Assembly: GCF_905404315.1 (NCBI RefSeq)
Contig: NC_066273.1
Coordinates: 62,001 to 126,000, forward strand
Direction: 5' to 3'
DNA length: 64,000 nt
From: Leptidea sinapis
Taxonomy: Eukaryota; Arthropoda; Insecta; Lepidoptera; Pieridae
The notes beneath the pieces are model-generated. The model did not search any database. It saw nothing but the letters and a program-made list of their open reading frames with translations, and was not told the origin of the DNA. Position 1 is the first letter of the stretch. The number at the start of each line of letters is the position of its first letter. Below are positions 31,061 to 43,859 of this stretch, in pieces. A program made the position numbers and the translations under genes.

Positions 31061-34000
31061 GGCCATCTTGGATTTGAAAACTGATCACAAAATCGTTCTC
31101 TGCACCCTCGAGAACCTTGGATACGATACCCATAATCTAGTTATCTTACTTTTGAGCGGCGGCCATCTCGGATTTATAAATGATCCCAAAATTGTTTTCT
31201 GCAGCCTTGAAAACCTCGGACACGATATCCATATTGCTGAAAACATACTTAGTTTTGCCAGCCCTCTTAGATTTCAAAAATGATCACAGAATTGTTCTCT
31301 GCACCCTCGAGAACCTCGGACTCGATATCCATATTGCTGAAAACATAATTAGTATTGGCAGCCCTTCTGGATTTCAAAAATGATCACCAAATCGTTCTCT
31401 GCACTCTCGAGAACCTCGGGTACGATATCTATATTGCTGAAATCATAAATGTTGTGCGGTGGCCATCTTGGATTTGAAAAATGATCAAAAAATCGTTCTC
31501 AGCACCCTCGAGAACCTCGGATACGATACCCATAATGTAGTTATCATACTTTTGAGCAGCGGCCATCTTGGATTTGAAAACTGATCACAAAATCGTTCTC
31601 TGCACCCTCGAGAACCTCGGATACGATATCCATATTGCTGAAATAAGAATTTTGTGCGGCGGCCATCTTGGATTTGGAAAATGATCACAAAATCGTTCTC
31701 AGCACCCTCGAGAACCTCGGATACGATACCCATAAAGTAGTTATTATACTTTTGATCGGCGGCCATCTTGGATTTGAAAACTGATCACAAAATCGTTCTC
31801 TGCACCCTCGAGAACCTCGGATACGATACCCATAATGTAGTTATCATACTTTTGGGCGGCGGCCATGTTGGATTTGAAAACTGATCACAAAATCGTTCTC
31901 TGCACCCTCGAGAACCTCGGATACGATACCCATAATCTAGTTATCATACTTTTGAGCGGCGGCCATCTCGGATTTAAAAATGATCCCAAAATTATTTCTG
32001 CACCCTCGAGAACCTCGGATACGATACCCATAATCTAGTTATCATACTTTTGAGCGGCGGCCATCTTGGATTAGAAAAATGATCACAAAATAGCTCTCAG
32101 CACCCTCGAGAACCTCGGATACGATATCCATATTGCTGAAATAAGAATTATGTGCGGCGGCCATCTTGAATTTGAAAAATGGTCACAAAATCGTTCTCAG
32201 CATCCTCGATAACCTCGGATACGATACCCATAATGTAGTTATCATAATTTTGAGCGGCGTTCATCTTGGATTTGAAAACTGATCACAAATTCGTTCTCTG
32301 CACCCTCGAGAACCTCGGATACGATACCCATAATCTAGTTATCATACTTTTGAGCGGCGGCCATCTCGGATTTAAAAAGGATCCCAAAATTATCTCTGCA
32401 CCCTCGAGAACCTCGGACACGATATCCATATTGCTGAAAACATAATTAGTATTGGAAGCCCTTCTGGATTTCAAAAATGATCACCAAATCGTTCTCTGCA
32501 CTCTCGAGACCCTCGGATACGATATCCATATTGGTGAAATCATAATTTTGTGCGGTGGCCATCTTGGATTTGAAAAATGATCACAAAATCGTTCTCAGCA
32601 CCCTCGAGAACCTCGGATACGATACCCATAATGTAGTTATCATACTTTTGAGCAGCGGCCATCTTGGATTTAAAAAATGATCACAAAATCGTTCTCTGCA
32701 CCCTCGAGAACCTAGGATACGATACCCATAATCTAGTTATCATACTTTTGAGCGGCAGCCATCTCGTATTTAAAAATGATCCTAAAATTGTTTTCTGCAC
32801 CCTCGAGTACCTCGGACACGATATCCATATTGCTGAAATCAGAATTTTGTGCGGCGGCCATCTTGAATTTGAAAAATGGTCACAAAATCGTTCTCAGCAT
32901 CCTCGATAACCTGGGATACGATACCCATAATGTAGTTATCATACTTTTGAGCGGCGGCCATCTTGGATTTGAAAACTGATCACAAACTCGTTCTCTGCAC
33001 CCTCGAGAACCTCGGATACGATACCCATAATCTTGTTATCATACTTTTGAGCGGCGGCCATCTCGGATTTAAAAATGATCCGAAAATTATCTCTGCATCC
33101 TAGAGAACCTCGGACACGATATCCATATTGCTGAAAACATAATTGTTTGCGGCAGCCCTCTTGGATTTCAAAAATGATCACAGAATTGTTCTCAGCACAC
33201 TCGAGAACCTCGGATACGATATCCATAAGGCTGAAATCAGAATTTTGTGCGGCGGCCATCTTGGATTTGAAAAATGATCACAAAATTTTTCTCTGCACCC
33301 TCGAGAACCTCGGATACGATACCCATAATGTAGTTATCATACTTTTGAGCGGCGCCAATCTCAGATTTAAAAATTATCCCAAAATTGTTTTCTGCACCCT
33401 CGAGAACCTCGGACACGATATCCATATTGCTTAAAACATATTTGTTTGCGGCAGCCCTCTTGGATTTAAAAAATGACCACAGAATTGTTCTCTGCACACT
33501 CGAGAACATCGGACACGATATCCGTATTGCTAAAATCATAATTTTGTGTGGCGGCCATCTTGAATTTGAAAACTGATCACAAAATCGTTCTCTGCACCCT
33601 CGAGAACCTTGGATACGATACCCATAATCACGTTATCATACTTTTGAGCGGCGCCAATCTCGGATTTAAAAATGATCCCAAAATTGTTTTCTGCACCCTC
33701 GAGAACCTCGGACACGATATCCATATTGCTTAAAATATAATTTTGTGCGGCGTTCATCTTGAATTTGAAAAATGATCAACAAATCGTTCTCTGCACCCTC
33801 GAGAACCTCGGGTACGATATCCATATTGCTGAAATCAGAATTTTGTGCGGCGGTCATCTTGGATTTGAAAAATGACCACAAAATCGTTCTCAGCACCCTC
33901 GAGAACCTCGGATACGATACCCATAATGTAGTTATCATACTTTTGAGCGGCGGCCATCTCGGATTTAAAAATGATCCCAAAATTGTTTTCTGCACCCTCC

Positions 34001-36215
34001 AGAACCTCGGACACGATATCCATATTGTTGAAAACATAATTAGTTTTGGCAGCCCTCTTAGATTTCAAAAATGATCACAGAATTGTTCTCTGCACCCTCG
34101 AGAACCTCGGACTCGATATCCATATTGCTGAAAACATAATTAGTATTGGCAGCCCTTCTGGATTTCAAAAATGATCACCAAATCGTTCTCTGCACTCTCG
34201 AGAACCTCGGGTACGATATCTATATTGCTGAAATCATAAATGTTGTGCGGTGGCCATCTTGGATTTGAAAAATGATCAAAAAATCGTTCTCAGCACCCTC
34301 GAGAACCTCGGATACGATACCCATAATGTAGTTATCATACTTTTGAGCAGCGGCCATCTTGGATTTGAAAAATGATCACAAAATCGTTCTCTGCGCCCTC
34401 GAGAACCTAGGATACGATACCCATAATCTAGTTATCATACTTTTGAGCGGCGGCCATCTTGGATTTAGAAATGATCCTTAAATTGTTTTCTGCACCCTCG
34501 AGAACCTCGGACACGATATCCATATTGCTGAAAACATAGTTTTGTGCGGCGGCCATCTTGGATTAGAAAAATAATCACAAAATCGCTCTCAGCACCCTCG
34601 AGAACCTCGGATACGATATCCATATTGCTGAAATAAGAATTTTGTGCGGCGGCCATCTTGGATTTGGAAAATGATCACAAAATCGTTCTCACCACCCTCG
34701 AGAACCTCGGATACAATACCCATAATGTAGTTATTATACTTTTGATCGGCGGCCATCTTGGATTTGAAAACTGATCACAAAATCGTTCTCTGCACCCTCG
34801 AGAACTTCGGATACGATACCCGTAATCTAGTTATCATACTTTTGAGCGGCGGCCATCTCGGATTTAAAAATGATCCCAAAATTATTTCTGCACCCTCGAG
34901 AACCTCGGATACGATACCCATAATCTAGTTATCATACTTTTGAGCGGCGGCCATCTTGGATTAGAAAAATGATCACAAAATAGCTCTCAGCACCCTCGAG
35001 AACCTCGGATACGATATCCATATTGCTGAAAACATATTTGTTTGCGGCAGCCCTCTTGGATTTAAAAAATGACCACAGAATTGTTCTCTTTACCCTCGAG
35101 AACATCGGACACGATGTCCATATTGCTAAAATCATAATTTTGTGCGGCGACCATCTTGAATTTGAAAACTGATCACAAAATCGTTCTCTGCACCCTCGAG
35201 AACCTCGGATACGATACCCATAATCACGTTATCATACTTTTGAGCGGCGCCAATCTCGGATTTAAAAATGATCCCAAAATTGTTTTCTGCACCCTCGAGA
35301 ACCTCGGACACGATATCCATATTGCTTAAAACATAATTTTGTGCGGCGTTCATCTTGAATTTGAAAAATGATCAACAAATCGTTCTCTGCACCCTCGAGA
35401 ACCTCGAGTACGATATCCATAATCTAGTTATAATACTTTTGAGCGGCGGCCATCTCGGATTTAAAAATGATCCCAAAATTGTTTTCTGCACCCTCCAGAA
35501 CCTAGGACACGATATCCATATTGCTGAAAACATAATTAGTTTTGGCAGCCCTCTTAGATTTCAAAAATGTTCACAGAATTGTTCTCTGCACCCTCGAGAA
35601 CCTCGGACACGATATCCATATTGCTGAAAACATAATTAGTATTGGCAGCCCTTCTGGATTTCAAAAATGATCACCAAATCGTTCTCTGCACTCTCGAGAA
35701 CCTCGGGTACGATATCCATATTGCTGAAATCATAATTTTGTGCGGTGGCCATCTTGGATTTGAAAAATTATCACAAAATCGTTCTCAGCACCCTCGAGAA
35801 CCTCGGATACGATACCCATAATGTAGTTATCATACTTTTGAGCTGCGGCCATCTTGGATTTGAAAACTGATCACAAAATCGTTCTCTGCACCCTCGAGAA
35901 CCTCGGATACGATACCCATAATCTAGTTATCATACTTTTGAGCGGCGGCCATCTCGGATTTATAAATGATCCCAAAATTGTTTTCTGCAGCCTTGAAAAC
36001 CTCGGACACGATATCCATATTGCTGAAAACATGATTAGTTTTGGCAGCCCTCTTAGATTTCAAAAATGATCACAGAATTGTTCTCTGCACCCTCGAGAAC
36101 CTCGGACACGATATCCATATTGCTGAAAACATAATTAGTATTGGAAGCCCTTCTGTTTTTCAAAAATGATCACCACCATTCTCTGCACTCTCGAGACCCT
36201 CGGGTACGATATCCA

Positions 36216-38499
36216 TATTGGTGAAATCATAATTTTGTGCGGTGGCCATCTTGGATTTGAAAAATGATCACAAAATCGTTCTCAGCACCCTCGAGAACCT
36301 CGGATACGATACCCATAATGTAGTTATCATACTTTTGAGCAGCGGCCATCTTGGATTTAAAAAATGATCACAAAATCGTTCTCTGCACCCTCGAGAACCT
36401 AGGATACGATACCCATAATCTAGTTATCATACTTTTGAGCGGTAGCCATCTCAGATTTAAAAATGATCCTAAAATTGTTTTCTGCACCCTCGAGTACCTC
36501 GGACACGATATCCATATTGCTGAAAACATAATTTTGTGCGGCGGCCATCTTGAATTTGAAAAATAATCACAAAATTGCTCTCAGCACCCTCGAGAACCTC
36601 GGATACGATATCCATATTGCTGAAATAAGAATTTTGTGCGGCGGCCATCTTGGATTTGGAAAATGATCACAAAATCGTTCTCAGCACCCTCGAGAACCTC
36701 GGATACGATACCCATAATGTAGTTATCATACTTTTGAGCGGCGGCCATGTTGGATTTGAAAACTGATCACAAAATCGTTCTCTGCACCCTCGAGAACTTC
36801 GGATACGATACCCGTAATCTAGTTATCATACTTTTGAGCGGCGGCCATCTCGGATTTAAAAATGATCCCAAAATTATTTCTGCACCCTCGAGAACCTCGG
36901 ATACGATACCCATAATCTAGTTATCATACTTTTGAGCGGCGGCCATCTTGGATTAGAAAAATGATCACAAAATAGCTCTCAGCACCCTCGAGAACCTCGG
37001 ATACGATATCCATATTGCTGAAATCAGAAATTTGTGCGACGGCCCTCTTGGATTTCAAAAATGATCACAGAATTGTTCTCTGCACCCTCGAGTACCTCGG
37101 ACACGATATCCATATTGCTGAAAACATAATTTTGTGCGGCGGCCATCTTGAATTTGAAAAATGATCACAAAATTGCTCTCAGCACCCTCGAGAACCTCGG
37201 ATACGATATCCATATTGCTGAAATAAGAATTTTGTGCGGCGGCCATCTTGGATTTGGAAAATGATCACAAAATCGTTCTCAGCACCCTCGAGAACCTCGG
37301 ATACGATACCCATAATGTAGTTATCATACTTTTGAGCGGCGATCATGTTGGATTTGAAAACTGATCACAAAATCGTTCTCTGCACCCTCGAGAATCTCGG
37401 ATACGATACCCATAATCTAGTTATCATACTTTTGAGCGGCGGCCATCTCGGATTTAAAAATGATCCCAAAATTGTTTTCTGCACCCTCGAGAACCTCGGA
37501 CACGATATCCATATTGCTGAAAACATAATTTTGTGCGGCGACTATCTTGGGTTAGAAAAATGATCACAAAATCGCTCTCAGCACCCTCGAGAACCTCGGA
37601 TACGATATCCATAAGGCTGAAATCAGAATTTTGTGCGGCGGCCATCTTGGATTTGAAAAATGATCACAAAATCGTTCTCAGCACCCTCGAGAACCTAGGA
37701 TACGATACCCATAATGTAGTTATTATACTTTTGATCGGCGGCCATCTTGGATTTGAAAACTGATCACAAAATCGTTATCTGCACCTTCGAGAACCTCGGA
37801 TACGATACCCATAATCTAGTTATCATACTTTAGAGCGTCGGCCATCTCGGATTTAAAAATGATCCCAAAATTGTTTTCTGCAGCCTTGAAAACCTCGGAC
37901 ACGATATCCATATTGCTGAAAACATAATTAGTTTTGGCAGCCCTCTTAGATTTCAAAAATGATCACAGAATTTTTCTCTGCACCCTCGAGAACCTCGGAC
38001 ATGATATCCATATTGTTGAAAACATAATTAGTATTGGAAGCCCTTCTGGATTTCAAAAATGATCACCAAATCGTTCTCTGCAATCTCGAGACCCTCGGGT
38101 ACGATATCCATATTGGTGAAACCATAATTTTGTGCGGTGGCCATCTTGGATTTGAAAAATGATCACAAAATCGTTCTCAACACCCTCGAGAACCTCGGAT
38201 ACGATTCCCATAATGTAGTTATCATACTTTTGAGCAGCGGCCATCTTGGATTTAAAAAATGATCACAAAATCGTTATCTGCACCCTCGAGAACCTAGGAT
38301 ACGATACCCATAATCTAGTTAACATACTTTTGAGCGGCGGCCATCTCGGATTTAAAAATGATCCTAAAATTGTTTTCTGCACCCTCGAGTACCTCGGACA
38401 CGATATCCATATTGCTGAAAACATAATTTTGTGCGGCGGCCATCTTGAATTTGAAAAATGATCACAAAATTGCTCTCAGCACCCTCGAGAACCTCGGAT
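36216..38499 (+). repeat. Left arm of large inverted repeat in satellite
   Basis: Diagnostic monomer variants map onto 39063-41147 in reverse. Positions satisfy x + y = 77563 for 37345-38499 against 39063-40218, and x + y = 77363 further out (36351-36566 against 40797-41012). The 200-bp change means the left arm has two monomers (about 37082-37281) that the right arm lacks. The rare chimeric monomer joining AAATTTGTGCG to GGCCCTCTTGGATTTC occurs in both arms (about 37025 and 40315-40335). The 38500-39062 spacer is ordinary forward satellite. Confidence 0.88.
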
Positions 38500-39062
38500 A
38501 CGATATCCATATTGCTGAAATAAGAATATTGTGCGGCGGCCATCTTGGATTTGGAAAATGATCACAAAATCGTTCTCAGCACCCTTGAGAACCTCGGATA
38601 CGATACCCATAATGTAGTTATCATACTTTTGAGCGGCGGCCATGTTGGATTTGAAAACTGATCACAAAATCGTTCTCTGCACCCTCGAGAACCTCGGATA
38701 CGATACCCATAATCTAGTTATCATACTTTTGAGCGGCGGCTATCTTGGATTAGAAAAATGATCACAAAATAGCTCTCAGCACCCTCGAGAACCTCGGATA
38801 CGATATCCATATTGCTGAAATCAGAAATTTGTGCGGCGGCCATCATGAATTTGAAAAATGATCACAAAATCGTTCTCAGCATCCTCGAGAACCTCGGATA
38901 CGATACCCATAATGTAGTTATCATACTTTTGAGCGGCGTTCATCTTGGATTTGAAAACTGATCACAAATTCGTTCTCTGCACCCTCGAGAACCTCGGATA
39001 CGATACCCATAATCTAGTTATCATACTTTTGAGCGGCGGCCATCTCGGATTTAAAAAGGATC

Positions 39063-41147
39063 TTGGAGGTTCTCGAGGGTGCTGAGAGCAATTTTGTGAT
39101 CATTTTTCAAATTCAAGATGGCCGCCGCACAAAATTATGTTTTCAGCAATATGGATATCGTGTCCGAGGTACTCGAGGGTGCAGAAAACAATTTTAGGAT
39201 CATTTTTAAATCCGAGATGGCCGCCGCTCAAAAGTATGATAACTAGATTATGGGTATCGTATCCTAGGTTCTCGAGGGTGCAGAGAACGATTTTGTGATC
39301 ATTTTTTAAATCCAAGATGGCCGCTGCTCAAAAGTATGATAACTACATTATGGGAATCGTATCCGAGGTTCTCGAGGGTGCTGAGAACGATTTTGTGATC
39401 ATTTTTCAAATCCAAGATGGCCACCGCACAAAATTATGAAATCACCAATATGGATATCGTACCCGAGGGTCTCGAGATTGCAGAGAACGATTTGGTGATC
39501 ATTTTTGAAATCCAGAAGGGCTTCCAATACTCATTATGTTTTCAACAATATGGATATCGTGTCCGAGGTTCTCGAGGGTGCAGAGAACAATTCTGTGATC
39601 ATTTTTGAAATCTAAGAGGGCTGCCAAAACTAATTATGTTTTCAGCAATATGGATATCGTGTCCGAGGTTTTCAAGGCTGCAGAAAACAATTTTGGGATC
39701 ATTTTTAAATCCGAGATGGCCGACGCTCTAAAGTATGATAACTAGATTATGGGTATCGTATCCGAGGTTCTTCTAGGAGTGCAGATAACGATTTTGTGAT
39801 CAGTTTTCAAATCCAAGATGGCCGCCGATCAAAAGTATAATAACTACATTATGGGTATCGTATCCTAGGTTCTCGAGGGTGCTGAGAACGATTTTGTGAT
39901 CATTTTTCAAATCCAAGATGGCCGCCGCACAAAATTCTGATTTCAGCCTTATGGATATCGTATCCGAGGTTCTCGAGGGTGCTGAGAGCGATTTTGTGAT
40001 CATTTCTCTAACCCAAGATAGTCGCCGCACAAAATTATGTTTTCAGCAATATGGATATCGTGTCCGAGGTTCTCGAGGGTGCAGTAAACAATTTTGGGAT
40101 CATTTTTAAATCCGAGATGGCCGCCGCTCAAAAGTATGATAACTAGATTATGGGTATCGTATCCGAGATTCTCGAGGGTGCAGAGAACGATTTTGTGATC
40201 AGTTTTCAAATCCAACATGATCGCCGCTCAAAAGTATGATAACTACATTATGGGTATCGTATCCGAGGTTCTCGAGTGTGCAGAGAACAATTCTGTGATC
40301 ATTTTTGAAATCCAAGAGGGCCGCCGCACAAATTTCTGATTTCAGCAATATGGATATCGTATCCGAGGTTCTCGAGGGTGCTGAGAGCTATTTTGTGATC
40401 ATTTTTCTAATCCAAGATGGCCGCCGCTCAAAAGTATGATAACTAGATTATGGGTATCGTTTCCGAGGTTCTCGAGGGTGCAGAAATAATTTTGGGATCA
40501 TTTTTAAATCCGAGATGGCCGCCGCTCAAAAGTATGATAACTAGATTATGGGTATCGTATCCGAAGTTCTCGAGGGTGCAGAGAACGATTTTGTGATCAG
40601 TTTTCAAATCCAACATGGCCGCCGCTCAAAAGTATGATAACTACATTATGGGTATCGTATCCGAGGTTCTCGAGGGTGCTGAGAACGATTTTGTGATCAT
40701 TTTTCAAATCCAAGATGGCCGCCGCACAAAATTCTTATTTCAGCAATATGGATATCGTATCCGAGGTTCTCGAGGGTACTGAGAGCCATTTTGTGATCAT
40801 TTTTCAAATGCAAGATGGCCGCCGCACAAAATTATGTTTTCAGCAATATGGATATCGTGTCCGAGGTACTCGAGGGTGCAGAAAACAATTTTAGGATCAT
40901 TTTTAAATCTGAGATGGCCACCGCTCAAAAGTATGATAACTAGATTATGGGTATCGTATCCTAGGTTCTCGAGGGTGCAGAGAACGATTTTGTGATCATT
41001 TTTTAAATCCAAGATGGCCGCTGCTCAAAAGTATGATAACTACATTATGGGTATCGTATCCGAGGTTCTCGAGGGTGCTGAGAACGATTTTGTGATCATT
41101 TTTCAAATCCAAGATGGCCACCGCACAAAATTATGATTTCACCAATA
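39063..41147 (-). repeat. Right arm of large inverted repeat in satellite
   Basis: This is the reverse-complement partner of 36216-38499. It matches from GAGGTTCTCGAGGGTGCTGA near 39066 to the variant TTCACCAATAT at 41139-41148, immediately before R1 begins. The outer limit of the homology therefore coincides with the R1 junction. Only scattered single-base differences and one 200-bp indel separate the arms by eye, so the duplication is recent compared with monomer divergence. Confidence 0.88.
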
Positions 41148-41150
41148 TGA
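39063..41150 (-). repeat. Satellite array, inverted segment
   Basis: This is the same ~100-bp satellite, but from about 39063 the monomers read as reverse complement (CCGAGGTTCTCGAGGGTGC instead of GCACCCTCGAGAACCTCGG). The switch occurs within a few bases of TTAAAAAGGATC at 39051-39062. The segment runs to the fusion with an R1 element at about 41150. Its monomer order mirrors 36216-38499, so it is an inverted duplication and not a random re-orientation. Confidence 0.95.
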
Positions 41151-43493
41151 TACCGGGATCGAAGGGTAGATTGGGACCGGTTCTGTACCACACTCTCGTG
41201 GCGAGCAGGCAGACTCGACTGCCGAAAGCCGGCACAACACGTGTGCAAACAGTTCGCTGATATGCTGAGTCGTACAGCTGGGGAGTGCCTAGGTTTCGCC
41301 AAGGGGAAAGATCGGGTGCAGGGGTATGAATGGTGGTCAAGGAAACTTGACTTCCTTCGTAGGGAGCACAACCGGATGCGTCGGGAATGGCAACAGTCTC
41401 GGCGCGCGGGCGGACTGGCAGAAGAAATCTGCAGAATGCGCTTCCATCGTGCACATGCGTTCTATAGGAGATCCATGCGGGAAGCGGAGACCAACCATTT
41501 CTCGCGTCTTGCTGACAGTGGGAATGACGATCCATGGGGTATGGCATACTATGCTGCTACAGGCAGGGTGCGCCCGCCTCAGAACGTCATAAACGGTTTG
41601 AAGCTTGCGCAGAGATTCGCTGACGACATCCGCGGCGCCATGGGTGGGATACTGGCAGTGATGTGTCCGGACGACGACCGGGCGACCGACTCGGCGTACC
41701 ATATGCAGGTTCGCCTGGCGGCGGCCTGTTTACCCAGCGGGCAGAAGGTAAGTCCCCCTACCAGAGAGCAAATAGGCACGATAATTCGCAACCTGCCGGT
41801 CAAAGCTCCAGGAATTGATGGTGTCACCGCACGTATAGTTAAAGCAGCGTGGAAGGTGGCCGCATGTGAGATGACGTTAATGTACGGGAAATGTATAGAT
41901 GAGGGCGTGTTCCCTGATGTATGGAAAGAAGGCCGATTAATAGTACTGCCAAAGGGTGATGGGAAGGCGACTGACCCAAAAGCGTATAGACCGATCACCC
42001 TCTTGCCAGTACTAGGGAAAATATTAGAGCAATTGATATGCGAATGTACTCCGGGTCTGTACAGTCGTATATCAGCCCGTCAACACGGATTCATGAAAGG
42101 GAGGTCTACAATAACAGCGCTTAGCACTATAATGGATTTAGTGACCACCAGCTCTTACAAATATGTTCAAGCAATAACTCTGGACATATCAGGGGCGTTT
42201 GACAACGCGTGGTGGCCTATGGTCCTGCTTAAATACAAGCAGGGCGGCTGCCCTCCCAACATCTACAGGTGCCTATGCTCTTACTTTCTGAATAGGCGGG
42301 TGGGTATGTTCGCAGGAGGAGAGGTCGTATGGAAACTTTCCACAATGGGGTGCCCACAGGGATCCGTATTAGGTCCCACACTGTGGAATATACTGTTGAA
42401 TGACCTTTTGGAGCTGAGCGTACCACAAGGGGTCAGGATGATAGCATACGCGGACGACGTAACGCTACTCATCGAAGGAAACTCAAGGGCTGTTATCGAG
42501 ACCAATGCCGCGGTGGCGCTCGAGAGAATCTCGGAATGGGGTGCTAGGAATAGACTCCGGTTTTCGTCGGTGAAAACCAAGTCTATAACCTTGAAGGGCT
42601 CTCTCGGGCGACCCCCGGTCATTAGAATGGGAGGAGATTCTCTTCGTGCGGTTGAATCAGTTAAAATCTTAGGCATAACGATTGATGGAAAGGGGTCATT
42701 CGCCGATCACGCCTTGGATATCGGAGAGCGAGCCGCGAGGTGCTTCGGGAAGATGGCAAGGGTATCTTCAACTTCTTGGGGCATACGATACAAGGCACTT
42801 AAGATCTTGTACAGGGGGACGTACGTTGCAACCATTACTTACGCGGCGAGCATCTGGTATCACAGGTCGCTCCTGTATGTGGTGTCCAGCCGGTTGCTCA
42901 GAACACAACGAACGTCGTTGGTGCTTCTCATCAAGGCGTACCGCTCAACAAGTACGGCCGCACTGCCAGTACTAGCTGGGGTACTTCCAGCCGATCTGGA
43001 AGTTTATCGCGCGGGCAAGATAGAAGCGACGAAGGGTGACAGGGTAAAAAAGGAGCTCGCGGTATTGAAAAAGGACATCCACTCCGAAGTGGTAAACATG
43101 TGGCAGCAGCGCTGGGATCGTGAGGAAAGAGGTGGAGATCTCAGACGCTTCTTCCCATGTGTCGGGGAAAGACTCCTAGCGGCGTGGGTGCAGCCCGACC
43201 ACTACACGTCGCAGCTGTTGACGGGTCATGGGAGTTTCAACGGCCGGCTTAGGGACTTGGGGCTTAAAGGGGACGGTACTTGTCCATGTGGCGTGACGGA
43301 TGAGTACCGCGACCACGTGCTGTGGGAATGCAGCTTGTACGATGAAGCTAGAGGCGAACTATTGAACCATCTGGAGAGGAAGAATCCGGGACCAATTTAT
43401 CACGGAGACCTAGTGTCCTCAGAGGAGAACTTCTCGCGGTTAGTTAGATTTGCCACAAGTTGGTACCGTGACAGGAGAGTGATGGAGGGGTAA
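41151..43493 (+). pseudogene. R1 ORF2 fragment: reverse transcriptase and C-terminal zinc motif
   Basis: The frame is open for 780 codons from directly after a TGA at 41148-41150 to a TAA at 43491-43493. No natural start is present, and the endonuclease domain seen in the other copy has been lost. Visible RT landmarks are APGIDG near the start of the RT, QHGFMKGRSTI, the GCPQGS motif (Gly404) and the catalytic YADD (residues 433-436). The C-terminal C-x-C-x8-H-x4-C motif is at C711, C713, H722 and C727, typical of R1-clade ORF2. One change stands out: LPVKAPGIDG here, against LPDKAPGIDG in the second copy. The frame itself is uninterrupted, so the damage is mainly the 5' truncation. Confidence 0.92.
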
Positions 43494-43765
43494 ACCAGGA
43501 TGGTAACGAAGACGCAGAAAGGAAGATTTAGAGAAGAGAAGAAGGTGAAGAAGGAGTGCCCGACGACGAAGCCATAGCTGTGGTCGGCCGCCCCCAGAAA
43601 GGGGGAGAGGGCCATCTAGGGACGCAAAAAAAAATGAGAACTTGTAGGGAGTCAAGAAATGTACTGGACCTGAATATCCGGACCGGTACATCTCCCGCTG
43701 TTTCGGTCGGAACCTAGGTCTTGATGACCGAAAGGTCGGTAAGACCATGGGAAGGAGGTGGGTTA
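43494..43765 (+). other. R1 3' untranslated region
   Basis: Non-coding R1 tail between the ORF2 stop and the 28S junction. It is purine-rich and lacks a long poly(A). It ends GGAGGTGGGTTA immediately before the 28S target. Confidence 0.8.

Positions 43766-43779
<14 letters not shown>
43766..43779 (+). repeat. R1 target site copy in 28S (3' side)
   Basis: TGTCCCTATCTACT is the 14-base sequence normally duplicated on R1 insertion. It is followed by the expected downstream 28S sequence. The matching copy upstream of the other R1 lies at 48400-48413. The two flanks come from different R1 copies, so they are not the two ends of one insertion. Confidence 0.85.
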
Positions 43780-43814
<35 letters not shown>

Positions 43815-43821
43815 GAGAATC

Positions 43822-43859
<38 letters not shown>

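Larger units (their letters stand above)
1..39062 (+). repeat. ~100-bp satellite array, forward orientation
   Basis: This is an unbroken head-to-tail array. Monomers start with ACCCTCGAGAACCTCGGA and recur every 98-100 bp, for example at 1, 101, 201, 301 and 399. The most constant parts are the CTCGAG block, the ACGATAYCCATA block, GCGGCSGCCATCTTGGAT and AATGATCACAAAATCGTTCTC. Three subtypes are obvious: one with ATATCCATATTGCTGAAA plus TTTTGTGCGGC, one with ATACCCATAATCTAGTTATC plus TTTTGAGCGGC, and one with TTAGTNTTGGCAGCCCT plus GATTTCAAAAATGATCAC. I see no foreign insertion. Open frames of 60-120 codons occur on both strands, but they follow the repeat and end within about two monomers because 100 is not a multiple of 3. 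The array continues beyond the left edge. Confidence 0.97.
41151..43765 (+). mobile_element. R1 non-LTR retrotransposon, 5'-truncated copy
   Basis: R1 is a LINE that inserts at one fixed site in the 28S gene. This copy keeps most of ORF2 and the 3' UTR, and ends exactly at TGTCCCTATCTACT followed by TCTAGCGAAACCAC, the canonical R1 site in 28S. Its left end is not a normal insertion end. At 41147-41152 it meets satellite in a short stretch shared by both (GATATCG-like). It overlaps the second R1 copy over 41151-42610, with about 20 differences in 1.46 kb by eye, so these are two separate insertions. Confidence 0.93.

Noticed and set aside
262..41012. Hundreds of open frames of 60-123 codons in the satellite
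   Set aside because: They repeat with the monomer, occur on both strands and all frames, end within about two units, and have no start context or conservation beyond the DNA repeat.
1..41150. CRISPR array
   Set aside because: Monomers are about 100 bp with no unique spacers between constant repeats, and the context is an insect genome.
41096..43748. Minus-strand and alternate-frame ORFs over the left R1
   Set aside because: They are shadows of ORF2. None shows a domain, and the plus-strand frame carries all RT motifs.
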